Shown here piece by piece: positions 55,320-64,000 of a stretch of 64,000 nucleotides of DNA (position 1 is its first letter; each line of letters begins with the position of its first letter). The notes beneath the pieces were generated by a model. It was given only the letters and a program-made list of their open reading frames with translations, was not told the DNA's origin and searched no databases. A program made the translations under genes and the position numbers. This stretch comes from Mesostigma viride (taxonomy: Eukaryota; Streptophyta; Mesostigmatophyceae; Mesostigmatales; Mesostigmataceae), in NCBI GenBank assembly GCA_009746045.1, contig RPFO01001512.1, positions 21,001-85,000 of the forward strand, in the 5' to 3' direction.

Positions 55320-58300
55320 GAGGTACGCGCCTTTGGCCATCGCGTAACCGCCGACTATATATATCAACTACACTTATTGCTGTGTACTGTGAATTGGCAA
55401 GGAAAAATGGCAAGCACTACCTCATGCATGTTGGCTAGCGGTGAGAAAATGGACAGCCGATGTTGTCCACGCTTGTATAAATGGCTTGGCTGATCTTGCA
55501 GCGTCGGCGTTCCTTGGAAAGGGATGCATCCTCCTTGACATCCGCTGTTGGTCTTTCATAATTGATCTTTGTTTTTTTCTCTGTTCAATGGCAACAGGCT
55601 GGCTCCATGGACGGCACGGTGGAGGGCTGGGTTCTCTCGGCCTGCCTCTCACTGGGGGCGCTCGCGGGGGAGCATCTGCAGGCGCTAGAAGCCAGCTCGC
55701 GCGGCCGCAAGGAGCAGGAGCGCGCGCACATGCACCGCCTGCTGGGAGACATCTACGCGTTTGCGCGCCAAAAGGTAGGCGGTTCCCCTTGATGGGGATG
55801 CTATTGGGGGGCCTGGGCGATTTTAGTCTCTTCCTGGCGCTGAAGGGTAGGTAGTCACCCTTTGGCGGGCCTGAGGTGGCTTGGGTATTGTCTACGTAAG
55901 AGCAGATACTTGGAAGAAGTAAAGTCATCGCCGTGCCTGAGATGGTGCGTGTGCCAAATGTTGCGGTGAATTTTGCGAAATTTGTGTGTCTTGGACAACC
56001 CCAGGCGTGTTGCATGGTGAGAAGTCACAAGGAGGGAGGAGGGAACTACCTACGTGGCTGGAAATAGAGCCTCGAGTTTATCAGAACGTGCGTTTTTACA
56101 ACCCTGGCCCAATGAGCTAACGCGCTGTGCTACAGAACGTCTCCACTGGTGTGCAACTCAGCCAAGGCCGCACCAGCTCTGCGCTTCCGACTCTCAAACC
56201 CACATCACGCCGTGATCTCGACTTGACTTCCACGCTGCCCAATCCCTAACGACCCCCTCGCCACCCCCTCCCCATGCCCGCACCCTATCTCACATCACAT
56301 CCTCATCAGGCTCTCATGTGCTCTCACTGCGTTCCACGCGTTGCCCTCACAACGCTCTCACCACCCACCCATGGCAGCTGCTGGTGCTGGGCGTGCTGTG
56401 TGGCTTCGTCGACGAGTCATGGGTGGCCGCGCTCAACATCACGCTGCTGCACGCGGGGTCCTCTGCGTAAGTGACCACACCCTACCAGCAGACAGCCAGG
56501 AGCGGCCAGGAGCAGTCCTTGTCGTGAACACTGCCGGGCGCAGGCGTGCAGATCTCTGGATGCCCACAGGCCCGGTGCTTGAATTTTTAATAACCATGAG
56601 CTGGTCGAGAGCTCGGATTTTCAAGTGCTTGGATCGGTCATGTGTTTCAAAACAAGGTTGCTTTTCCCCCGGCAATGCTGTGATTGCCGTTCAGATGGGC
56701 AACTTCAGCATCGCCTTCTGCCCAACTTAGCAGCCTCGCTTTGAGCTCCCTTGGCTGCATGTTTTTTCAGCTCCCGCACTGCCCAGCGCGGCTGGCTCTC
56801 CATGGCTGTTTGCTGGTGGCACTTAAGTCTGGCACGGGACGCGGTGATTGCTTTCCTTTTATTTCATTCGACTGCTGACAAGCCACACCACGCGACGCCC
56901 CGCTCCTTCCACGGGCTGTTTTCATGCCCTGTGTCACGTGGTAGGCTGCGCGTTCCTCGCATCCCACCCTCCCCTTCGCTTGACGTGTTCGCACTTGCCA
57001 TGGCTTTGCTGTTGTTGCTTCCCATCCCAGTGTCCACTGTCTTGTCATTGCCTTGCCATGGTCGTGTCATTGTCTTATCATTGCTTGCCATTGCCTTGCC
57101 ATGGTCGTGTCATTGTCTTATCATGGCTTGCCATTGTCTTGCCATGTCACCACGGTGCCCTCCTGACGGATGAACGGATGCAGGGAGTTCTTGAGAGGGG
57201 GTTACCTGGGCTCCCCGACGGCAGGGGTCAACGTGAAAGTAAGTTCCCTGGGCATCATCGAATCTCTGCACGGCCGCCCTTTCTCTTTGTGGGCTGTAGC
57301 TGCATCCTTTGCCACCAGGTATGAATAATTGCCAGGGATATATATATATATCATATATATATTGCGACGAGGGATGAACAATTGTTAGCCTTCCAGGCCT
57401 TATTGTTGTAGTTTTGACAGTGTTCTGCCTTCGTACCAAGATGTGATGCATGGGCTTGTGTGCTGGCTTCGCTGACAGTGACCTAGATGTCGCAACACAT
57501 CCAGATACTGCCTGCCTGCCGTACTAGGGGTTCACTGTAGTATTTCTTGGGGTTCACTTTACTATCGCGCAGCATGTGCATGCCAAAGAATGCGGCTGCT
57601 GCGGTGTGTAGGCTTGGATGGGTTCAACAGTGACAATCTTCAAAGAAGTGCCTCGTTGAAAGGCTTGGCCCATCGAAGGCAGATGGTTAAAGTCACACTT
57701 CACACAATAATACGCCTATCTCTAATAATAATACGCCTATCACTTCACACAATAATACGCCTATCGCACGCGGTCGTATTCACCCACAAAGAACACAATA
57801 ATACGCCTATCGCACGCGGTCGTATTCACCCACAAAGAACACAATACTACGCCTATCGCACGCGGTCGTATTCACCCACAAAGAACACAATAATACGCCT
57901 ATCGCACGCGGTCGTATTCACCCACAAAGAACACAATAATACGCCTATCGCACGCGGTCGTATTCACCCACAAAGAACACAATAATACGCCTATCGCACG
58001 CGGTCGTATTCACCCACAAAGAACACAATAATACGCCTATCGCACGCGGTCGTATTCACCCACAAAGAACACAATAATACGCCTATCGCACGCGGTCGTA
58101 TTCACCCACAAAGAACACAATAATACGCCTATCGCACGCGGTCGTATTCACCCACAAAGAACACAACAATACGCCTATCGCACGCGGTCGTATTCACCCA
58201 CAAAGAACACAATAATACGCCTATCGCACGCGGTCGTATTCACCCACAAAGAACACAACAATACGCCTATCGCACGCGGTCGTATTCACCCACAAAGAAC

Positions 58301-61300
58301 ACAATGATACGCCTATCGCACGCGGTCGTATTCACCCACAAAGAACATAATAATACGCCTATCGCACGCGATCGTATTCACCCACAAAGAACACAATAAT
58401 ACGCCTATCGCACGCGGTCGTATTCACCCACAAAGAACACAATAATACGCCTATCGCACGCGGTCGTATTCACCCACAAAGAACACAATAATACGCCTAT
58501 CGCACGCGGTCGTATTCACCCACAAAGAACACAATAATATGCCTATCGCACGCGGTCGTATTCACCCACAAAGAACACAACAATACGCCTATCGCACGCG
58601 GTCGTATTCACCCACAAAGAACACAATAATACGCCTATCGCACGCGGTCGTATTGACCCACAAAGAACACAACAATACGCCTATCGCACGCGGTCGTATT
58701 CACCCACAAAGAACACAATGATACGCCTATCGCACGCGGTCGCATTCACCCACAAAGAACATAATAATACGCCTATCGCACGCGATCGTATTCACCCACA
58801 AAGAACACAATAATACGCCTATCGCACGCGGTCGTATTCACCCACAAAGAACACAATAATACGCCTATCGCACGCGGTCGTATTCACCCACAAAGAACAC
58901 AATAATACGCCTATCGCACGCGGTCGTATTCACCCACAAAGAACACAATTATACGCCTATCGCACGCGGTCGTATTCACCCACAAAGAACACAATAATAC
59001 GCCTATCGCACGCGGTCGTATTCACCCACAAAGAACACAATAATACGCCTATCGCACGCGGTCGTATTCACCCACAAAGAACACAACAATACGCCTATCG
59101 CACGCGGTCGTATTCACCCACAAAGAACACAATAATACGCCTATCGCACGCGGTCGTATTCACCCACAAAGAACATAATAATACGCCTATCGCACGCGGT
59201 CGTATTCACCCACAAAGAACATAATAATACGCCTATCGCACGCGGTCGTATTCACCCACAAAGAACACAACAATACGCCTATCGCACGCGGTCGTATTCA
59301 CCCACAAAGAACACAACAATACGCCTATCGCACGCGATCGTATTCACCCACAAAGAACACAATAATACGCCTATCGCACGCGGTCGTATTCACCCACAAA
59401 GAACACAATAATACGCCTATCGCACGCGGTCGTATTCACCCACAAAGAACACAACAATACGCCTATCGCACGCGGTCGTATTCACCCACAAAGAACACAA
59501 CAATACGCCTATCGCACGCGGTCGTATTCACCCACAAAGAACACAATACTACGCCTATCGCACGCGGTCGTATTCACCCACAAAGAACACAATAATACGC
59601 CTATCGCACGCGGTCGTATTCACCCACAAAGAACACAACAATACGCCTATCGCACGCGGTCGTATTCACCCACAAAGAACACAATAATACGCCTATCGCA
59701 CGCGGTCGTATTCACCCACAAAGAACACAACAATACGCCTATCGCACGCGGTCGTATTCACCCACAAAGAACACAATAATACGCCTATCGCACGCGGTCG
59801 TATTCACCCACAAAGAACACAATAATACGCCTATCGCACGCGGTCGTATTCACCCACAAAGAACGGCTCCCTGGTCGTGATGGACGGAACTCCTGTTGGC
59901 AAGCGGTGGCACCCGCCTTGGCACCATGGTGTTTCCCATGTAATGTCTGACCATTTGCACCAGCAGGAAAAGCCAACCATTTGCCAAGCTGTACCTGGGG
60001 CGTCCTGGGAACGCGTCCTGTGGAACCCACAAGCATGCCCATTCGGCATCTGTCATCCGGTCCCAGATATATTTCAGCGTTTAGCCTATGCACCACTGGT
60101 CACCGAACCAACCCCTTCATTCTCATTCCCCCTCCTCTGTGGTGCCAACTCCCCCTCGCTGTGGTGCTGACTCCCGCAGTCTGCCTTTGCTCGCGGGAGG
60201 GGCACCCGTATCAACACAGAGAACGTGGTAATACCGGCCTCCGTCACTGCGGAGGGTGCCACGGATGCCACTGGTGGGCCGCTGCACACAAGCTCGATGC
60301 CTGCCACTACCGCAGGGGGGGTACCCACCGAGGGTGGCACCGCGCCACCATCATCATCATCACCATCATCCGACGCCCATCCCCCGCTGCCCACTGGCGA
60401 GATTGTCTTGCGCCAGATCAGCATGACCTCGGAGGCGCCGCAGCCACCGGCCGAGACGGGGGCAGAGGGCGATGAGAATGCCAGGTATTTTTAGATGCCG
60501 TTGGTTTGGGGATATCGGCACGGCTTCACTTCCCTGCCATCGTTACTGTCCGCGGGTGCTACCATAGACGCTGTGGGTGGACAGATAGACAATAGGGGAC
60601 ATAGCTAAGAGTAATGGTCATATATTGTATTTGTATGCCTTGCTACCTGCTGCCCCTGTCACCTGTTAATGCAAAGCCATTGAATTGCAAAACCCTGCCA
60701 GGTGGCTCGCAAGAAGGCACAACCATGGCTTTGGCTCGCTGTCTTGGTGGTGCTGGCGAGGTTACAACGTGGTCACCTATGCCTTAGCACGATAACATTC
60801 ATTGCACACATGCCCGCCCGCCCCTCCGCCCCCCCCCCCCTTCCCACCTCCACCACCCCTCTCCCTTGAATTATTTTTGTTTCCCCCCCCCCTACCCCCA
60901 GCGTGTCCGGCATGTCCACCAGCCTGCTGCACGCCGAGGAGCCGCTGTCCACTGTCACGGTCAACACGAGTGAGTACCACACGGAGGCACGGCTGGGCAT
61001 CGCAGGGAAGGACCTGCTGACCATGCCGCCCATGACGTCCGACGGCAGTAGCACGCTTGACGACGACTCGTCCTCGCAGGGCGGGCCCCACCTTCTGTCC
61101 CCACGGGCCCACTCGAGCGAGAGCAGCTACGGGAGCAGCCACATCGTCCCCCCGATCTTAGATGCCCCAATCCCAGGGAGCCCCCGCGCATCCCGGTCCA
61201 GCTGGGGCGCACGTTCGGGACTGGACAGCCTGGCCGGCAGCATCCCCGGAAGTCCCCGGTCGGCTCTAGGGGGTCGCCCCAGCGGCGCGTTTGACAGCGG

Positions 61301-62408
61301 GGGTGGGCTGAGCAGCCCCCGGGGCCCCCGGTGCGCACCCCTTGACATGCTGGTCCCGGGGAGTCCGAGGGGGTCCATGCGTGGGGGCGGGTTTGAGGGC
61401 AGCAACCCGCTCAGCCCGCGCGGCAGCCACGGCATGCGTGGGTTGGACTCAATGGGGAACGCGTTTGGGTGCGGTGACGCGGGCGGGGCGATTGCTGGCT
61501 TCTTGGCCACGTTGGAGCCCAGCACGGCGCTGCAGCACCTGCGGAGCACGTCCGAGGCGCGGCGCGCTCGGATCCTCGCGCGCGTCGCCGATGCATCGCT
61601 GCAGGCGGCGCTGGGGTCGCAGGAGCAGTTTGAGGTGGGGGTTGGGCAGGAGCAGGTTGAGGTGGAGGTTCGCACATAAGTGGTTTGAGGGGAGGGTTGT
61701 TGCAGGAGCGGTTTGAGGGGAGGGTTGGCGGAGGAGCGGTCTGATGTGAGGGTTGGCGCAGGGGCAGGTGGAGTTCAGTGTAGCCCTCCAGTCTACGTAA
61801 TTTGAATTGCAGGACATCTCTTGAAGTGTTCCAGGAGTCACCGCTTGCTCCCCGCCGCGCCTTTCTTGTTCAACTGCAGTGTCCTGGCACTGGCCCTGGG
61901 AATGTGCCTTAAATGTGTTATGTCCCTGCCCCCCCGGCTTGCCTGCATCCTAAATGTGTCATGCGCCTCACCCACCCACCCCAGGGGCCCTGCGTCTTAA
62001 ATATCCTATTCCCCCCCCGCGCCCCCCCGGCGTACCTGCGTCCTAGATGTATCATGCGCCCCCCTAGCCAACAAACCGGGCAGCTGCATTTGAAACGTGT
62101 CATGTCCCCCCCGACCTCCTCCCCCTGGCGTGCCTGCGTCTCAAATGGATCATGCCCCCCGCACGCACACACCAGGGACCTGCGTCTTAAACGTGTCATG
62201 TCCCTCTGCCGCCGCGCTCCCCCCCCCCAACGCCCCGTATGCCTGCGTCGTGAATGTGTCATGGCACCACCACCACCACCACCACCACCACCACCACCAC
62301 CACCACCACCACCACCACCACCACCACCACCACCACCACCACCACCACCACCACCACCACCACCACCACCACCACCACCACCACCACCACCACCACCACC
62401 ACCACCAT

Positions 62409-62445
<37 letters not shown>

Positions 62446-63346
62446 ACCACCACCACCACCACCTGTGTGCCTGTGTCCCAACTGTGCGGCAGGCGTCCTA
62501 CGAGGATGTGACCAGTAAGGCGGCGTACCACTTCCGTGCGTGCGGGTGGATGCGCAGCGCACGAGTGCTGCAGGGGGAGCTCGCCACGCTGCGCAGCCGA
62601 GAGCGCAACTACGCAGAGGTAAGTGGTCTCGGAGTCGGGCAGGCGGCTGCGAGCGCAACTAGGCGCAGATAAATGATGTATGGAGAGAGAGAGAGGCGGT
62701 TGTGAGCGCCACGAGGCAGAGGCAGAGTCATGTGGGGAGATGCTAAATGCGCAGAGGCAAGTGACTTAGGTAGAGGGCAAGTGGCAGAGGTAAAGTGGCA
62801 AAGTAACGGGGGGCTGCAAGTTACCTAGGCAGGGGCCAGTGGTGCGGCAGGGGCGCTGGCAGGGTGTTTATCTCTGGGCCTAGTGCGCGGGCTGGGCGGG
62901 TTGTGGAATGAATGGTGGGACGCTTCTCCCGCCTGCACCTAGCTGAGACCAGATAAGAAGGCAAGTCGGCTGACGTGCATCGTGTCACCCTAACACATAT
63001 TGGAGATCCTATGGATGGGTCATAGGAGCAAGGGTTAATTTGGTATGTTTTACTGCTAGTGCACATAGTAGTGAAGATGACGAGCGAGCAATCCCAATTT
63101 TCTGTTCTCTCTGCGCTTTGTGCACACCCACTCCCTCAACGTTGTCCCACCGTTTTGTCCCCACATGCGACAACGCCAAATCCCCAATTGCTGTTTCCCA
63201 TCACATGAATTACGCAATTCCTTTAATGCCTCTCTGTTTTGTCCCCACAGGCGGCGTCCCTCTTGCTGGAGCAGTGCCAGCAGTACGAGCGCGAGCGCTG
63301 GTACTTGCCGCTGTCGTACGCGCTCCCGCAGCTGCACGGCGCGCAG
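50462..63346 (+). CDS. TRS130: TRAPPII complex subunit TRAPPC10 / TRS130, partial
   Basis: Thirteen exons join in phase: 50462-50694, 51658-51848, 52968-53163, 53787-53881, 54274-54412, 54920-55009, 55598-55774, 56378-56466, 57184-57238, 60180-60484, 60902-61634, 62493-62618 and 63251-63346. They give about 842 residues. The 3' end is outside the window and the first exon is uncertain. Family matches in order are [76 protein letters not shown] and [20 protein letters not shown]. They follow the plant TRS130 (CLUB) and human TRAPPC10 order. The protein is a TRAPPII-specific subunit that helps activate Rab11/Ypt31-type GTPases at late Golgi and in cytokinesis. Exon 60902-61634 encodes a Ser/Pro/Gly-rich insert with repeated PGSPR motifs. 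Introns are long and hold many minisatellites. Several introns begin with copies of the exon end. Confidence 0.92.
50679..50881 (+). repeat. Degenerate copies of exon end and donor (intron after 50694)
   Basis: The exon end and donor ATCACATGCCAGGTGGGC (about 50683-50700) are echoed by GTCACCTGCCAACCGGGC (about 50777-50794) and ATCACCTGCCAACTGGGC (about 50857-50874). In both copies the GT is changed, so they are not donors. Flanking TATGCATGC words are also shared. Confidence 0.7.
51420..51530. repeat. Pyrimidine-rich repeat CCTCCTTTGCCTTCC
   Basis: About three units of roughly 30 bp built on CCTCCTTTGCCTTCCCCTCC lie in the intron before exon 51658. Confidence 0.8.
51822..52124 (+). repeat. 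Copies of exon end and donor (intron after 51848)
   Basis: The exon end AACGACTTCAACGTGAAGAA with the following GTGAGT is echoed at about 51945-51981 (AACGACTTCAACGTG), 52005-52043 (ending AAGTGAGTGG), 52060-52082 (AAGCAGAAGAAGTAAGC) and 52088-52124 (GCGACTTCATCGTAAAGAAG). A shorter copy lies near 51880-51903. Several keep a GTGAGT, GTAAGC or GTAGGC donor. Confidence 0.8.
52219..52372. repeat. 14-bp tandem repeat, about 11 units
   Basis: The unit ATCAGGACACCACC repeats head to tail with few variants, in the intron before exon 52968. Confidence 0.95.
54474..54527. repeat. (CCCT)n microsatellite
   Basis: A run of CCCT units lies in the TRAPPC10 intron after 54412. Confidence 0.95.
55272..55321. 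repeat. (ATC)n microsatellite
   Basis: About sixteen ATC units lie in the TRAPPC10 intron after 55009. Confidence 0.95.
57749..59864. repeat. 46-bp satellite-like array, 46 units
   Basis: Forty-six head-to-tail units, each exactly 46 bp (no indels), contain ACAATAATACGCCTATCGCA and CGCGGTCGTATTCACCCACA. Variation is limited to a few positions (AATAAT/CAACAAT/AATGAT, ACATAAT, CGGTC/CGATC). A shared variant pattern recurs 414 bp apart (58301 and 58715), a nine-unit duplication. The array fills most of the intron between exons 57184-57238 and 60180-60484. Partial units precede it from about 57698. Confidence 0.97.
61617..61776 (+). repeat. Copies of exon end and donor (intron after 61634)
   Basis: The exon end GCAGGAGCAGTTTGAG with GTGGGGGTTGG is followed by about four degenerate copies of roughly 27-30 bp (GCAGGAGCAGGTTGAGGTGG, GTTTGAGGGGAGGGTTG and others). 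The first copy keeps the GT and most others have GG. Confidence 0.8.
61900..62260. repeat. Degenerate C-rich minisatellite
   Basis: Six or seven imperfect units of roughly 50 bp are built around CTTAAATGTGTCATGTCCCC and C-runs. They lie in the intron between exons 60902-61634 and 62493-62618. Confidence 0.7.
62262..62462. repeat. (CAC)n with (CCG)n core
   Basis: About 48 CAC units, then about ten CCG units and further CAC units lie just upstream of the acceptor at 62492. The long proline, histidine or glycine frames across it are repeat artefacts. Confidence 0.95.
62597..62800 (+). repeat. Degenerate copies of exon end and donor (intron after 62618)
   Basis: The exon end GAGCGCAACTACGCAGAG with GTAAGTG is echoed by GAGCGCAACTAGGCGCAGAT (about 62650-62669), GAGCGCCACGAGGCAGAGGC (about 62704-62723), GCGCAGAGGCAAGTG (about 62749) and GGCAGAGGTAAAGTGG (about 62784). 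Only the last keeps a GT. Confidence 0.75.
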
Positions 63347-63376
63347 GTGAGCGCGGCTGGCATGCATGGGGCACCT

Positions 63377-63560
63377 GGACTATGATATATACGTAGCAGT
63401 ACTGTATACTATACATTATGGACTATGATGTATACATAGTAGTACTATATACATTATGGACTACACTATATACGTAGAAGTACTATATACCATACATTAT
63501 GGACTATGATGCATACGTAGAAGTACTATATACCATACATTATACATAGTAGTATGATGC
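63377..63560. repeat. AT-rich tandem repeat, about four units
   Basis: Units containing GGACTATGAT, TACGTAG and TATACATTAT repeat every 40-50 bp with changes, in the intron after exon 63251-63346. Confidence 0.8.
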
Positions 63561-64000
63561 TGGGTCGCCCTGGCTTTTGTAGAATCCTTGCACTCTGTTA
63601 GGTGTGTCTGAAAAGGCTCGGCAATAGCGGCAACACAAGGACGGTGGTGGCCCTCAGGATAGCACCGTGAAGGTCGCTAGCTGCTGTGAACAGACTCAAC
63701 TTCAGTCACGCAGTAATTTAGTTATAAACGATTGGTGTGCTTGGGGAAGCGTTGGGTAAGCCACAAGGCCTTGTGTGCTTGAAAAGGTGGTTAAGGCGGT
63801 GGGTCTTTGTCAGATTTTTGAGGGTATGGGGTAGGTTAGCTGATTTCCTTGGGATGGATGCTTCCAGCGATGCAGTGGGTATTTCTTGTGAGTACATGAC
63901 AAGAAGACCAAGCAGCATGACCCAGTACTCGGAGCATTTTGCACACGGCTCCCCCGGCTGTTTCGTCATGTAGAACAGTCAACATGTCTCCTTCCCCCCC
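63561..64000 (+). other. TRAPPC10 intron continuing past the window edge
   Basis: No further TRAPPC10 exon could be recognised before the end. The C-terminal part of the family (several hundred residues) should lie to the right. Confidence 0.5.

Noticed and set aside
56095-56160. tRNA-like segment TGGCCCAATGAGCTAACGCG
   Set aside because: It resembles a D arm, but no matching T arm or acceptor stem follows within tRNA length.
57590-58721. Repetitive frames across the 46-bp array
   Set aside because: 46 is not a multiple of three, so any frame cycles through three readings of the same unit. There is no start context or family match.
62254-62531. Alternative start of a TRAPPC10 exon within the CAC repeat
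   Set aside because: The frame required by homology ([13 protein letters not shown]) starts at 62493 after a clear CAG acceptor.
61913-62658. Polyproline, polyhistidine and polyglycine frames
   Set aside because: They translate the (CAC)n/(CCG)n repeat and the C-rich minisatellite inside a TRAPPC10 intron.

Overview
The window is nuclear DNA of a photosynthetic, flagellated eukaryote, most likely a green alga. The genes are split by GT-AG introns, coding exons are GC-rich, and introns are full of minisatellites. One gene is a plant-type TRAPPII subunit. Another is a protein needed for motile flagella. A plant-type telomere-like motif (CCCTAAA) sits in one intron. The species cannot be named from sequence alone.

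Layout. 1-6945 is a graveyard of L1-like non-LTR retrotransposon pieces: ORF1-only copies, a broken reverse transcriptase and nested insertions. 8042-13436 (minus) is CFAP298/FBB18, resolved into seven exons encoding 287 residues. It lies head to head with a giant coiled-coil gene at 14270-28773 (plus), whose eight exons encode about 3147 residues, mostly in one 7.8 kb exon. 28774-43023 is a repeat island with head-to-tail retrotransposon copies, a fold-back element, serial insertions at one target site and no convincing host gene. 43024-47229 (minus) is a four-exon small heat-shock protein (HSP20) gene. From about 47.9 or 50.5 kb to the right edge (plus) is the TRAPPC10/TRS130 gene. Thirteen exons could be placed by homology and reading phase. 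Its first exon is uncertain and its 3' end lies outside the window.

The most striking pattern is in the introns. In at least six introns of three unrelated genes, the last bases of the exon plus the 5' splice site are repeated as tandem or degenerate copies just inside the intron (27102-27310, 45371-46370, 50679-50881, 51822-52124, 61617-61776, 62597-62800). Some copies keep a usable GT donor and others have lost it. This suggests a recurrent local duplication process centred on donor sites, relevant to intron growth, donor sliding and alternative splicing. A separate array in a TRAPPC10 intron holds 46 copies of a 46-bp unit with no indels and carries a nine-unit duplication.

The retrotransposons form families that end in a short C/G hairpin followed by TTAA-type tails. 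Several copies pass directly from the ORF1 stop into the 3' UTR and lack ORF2, so they look like non-autonomous half-LINEs mobilised in trans by an ORF2-bearing partner, fragments of which are also present.

Functionally, CFAP298 (dynein-arm preassembly), the coiled-coil protein, HSP20 (chaperone) and TRAPPC10 (Rab activation in Golgi and endosomal traffic) do not form a pathway. The two head-to-head pairs may share promoters.
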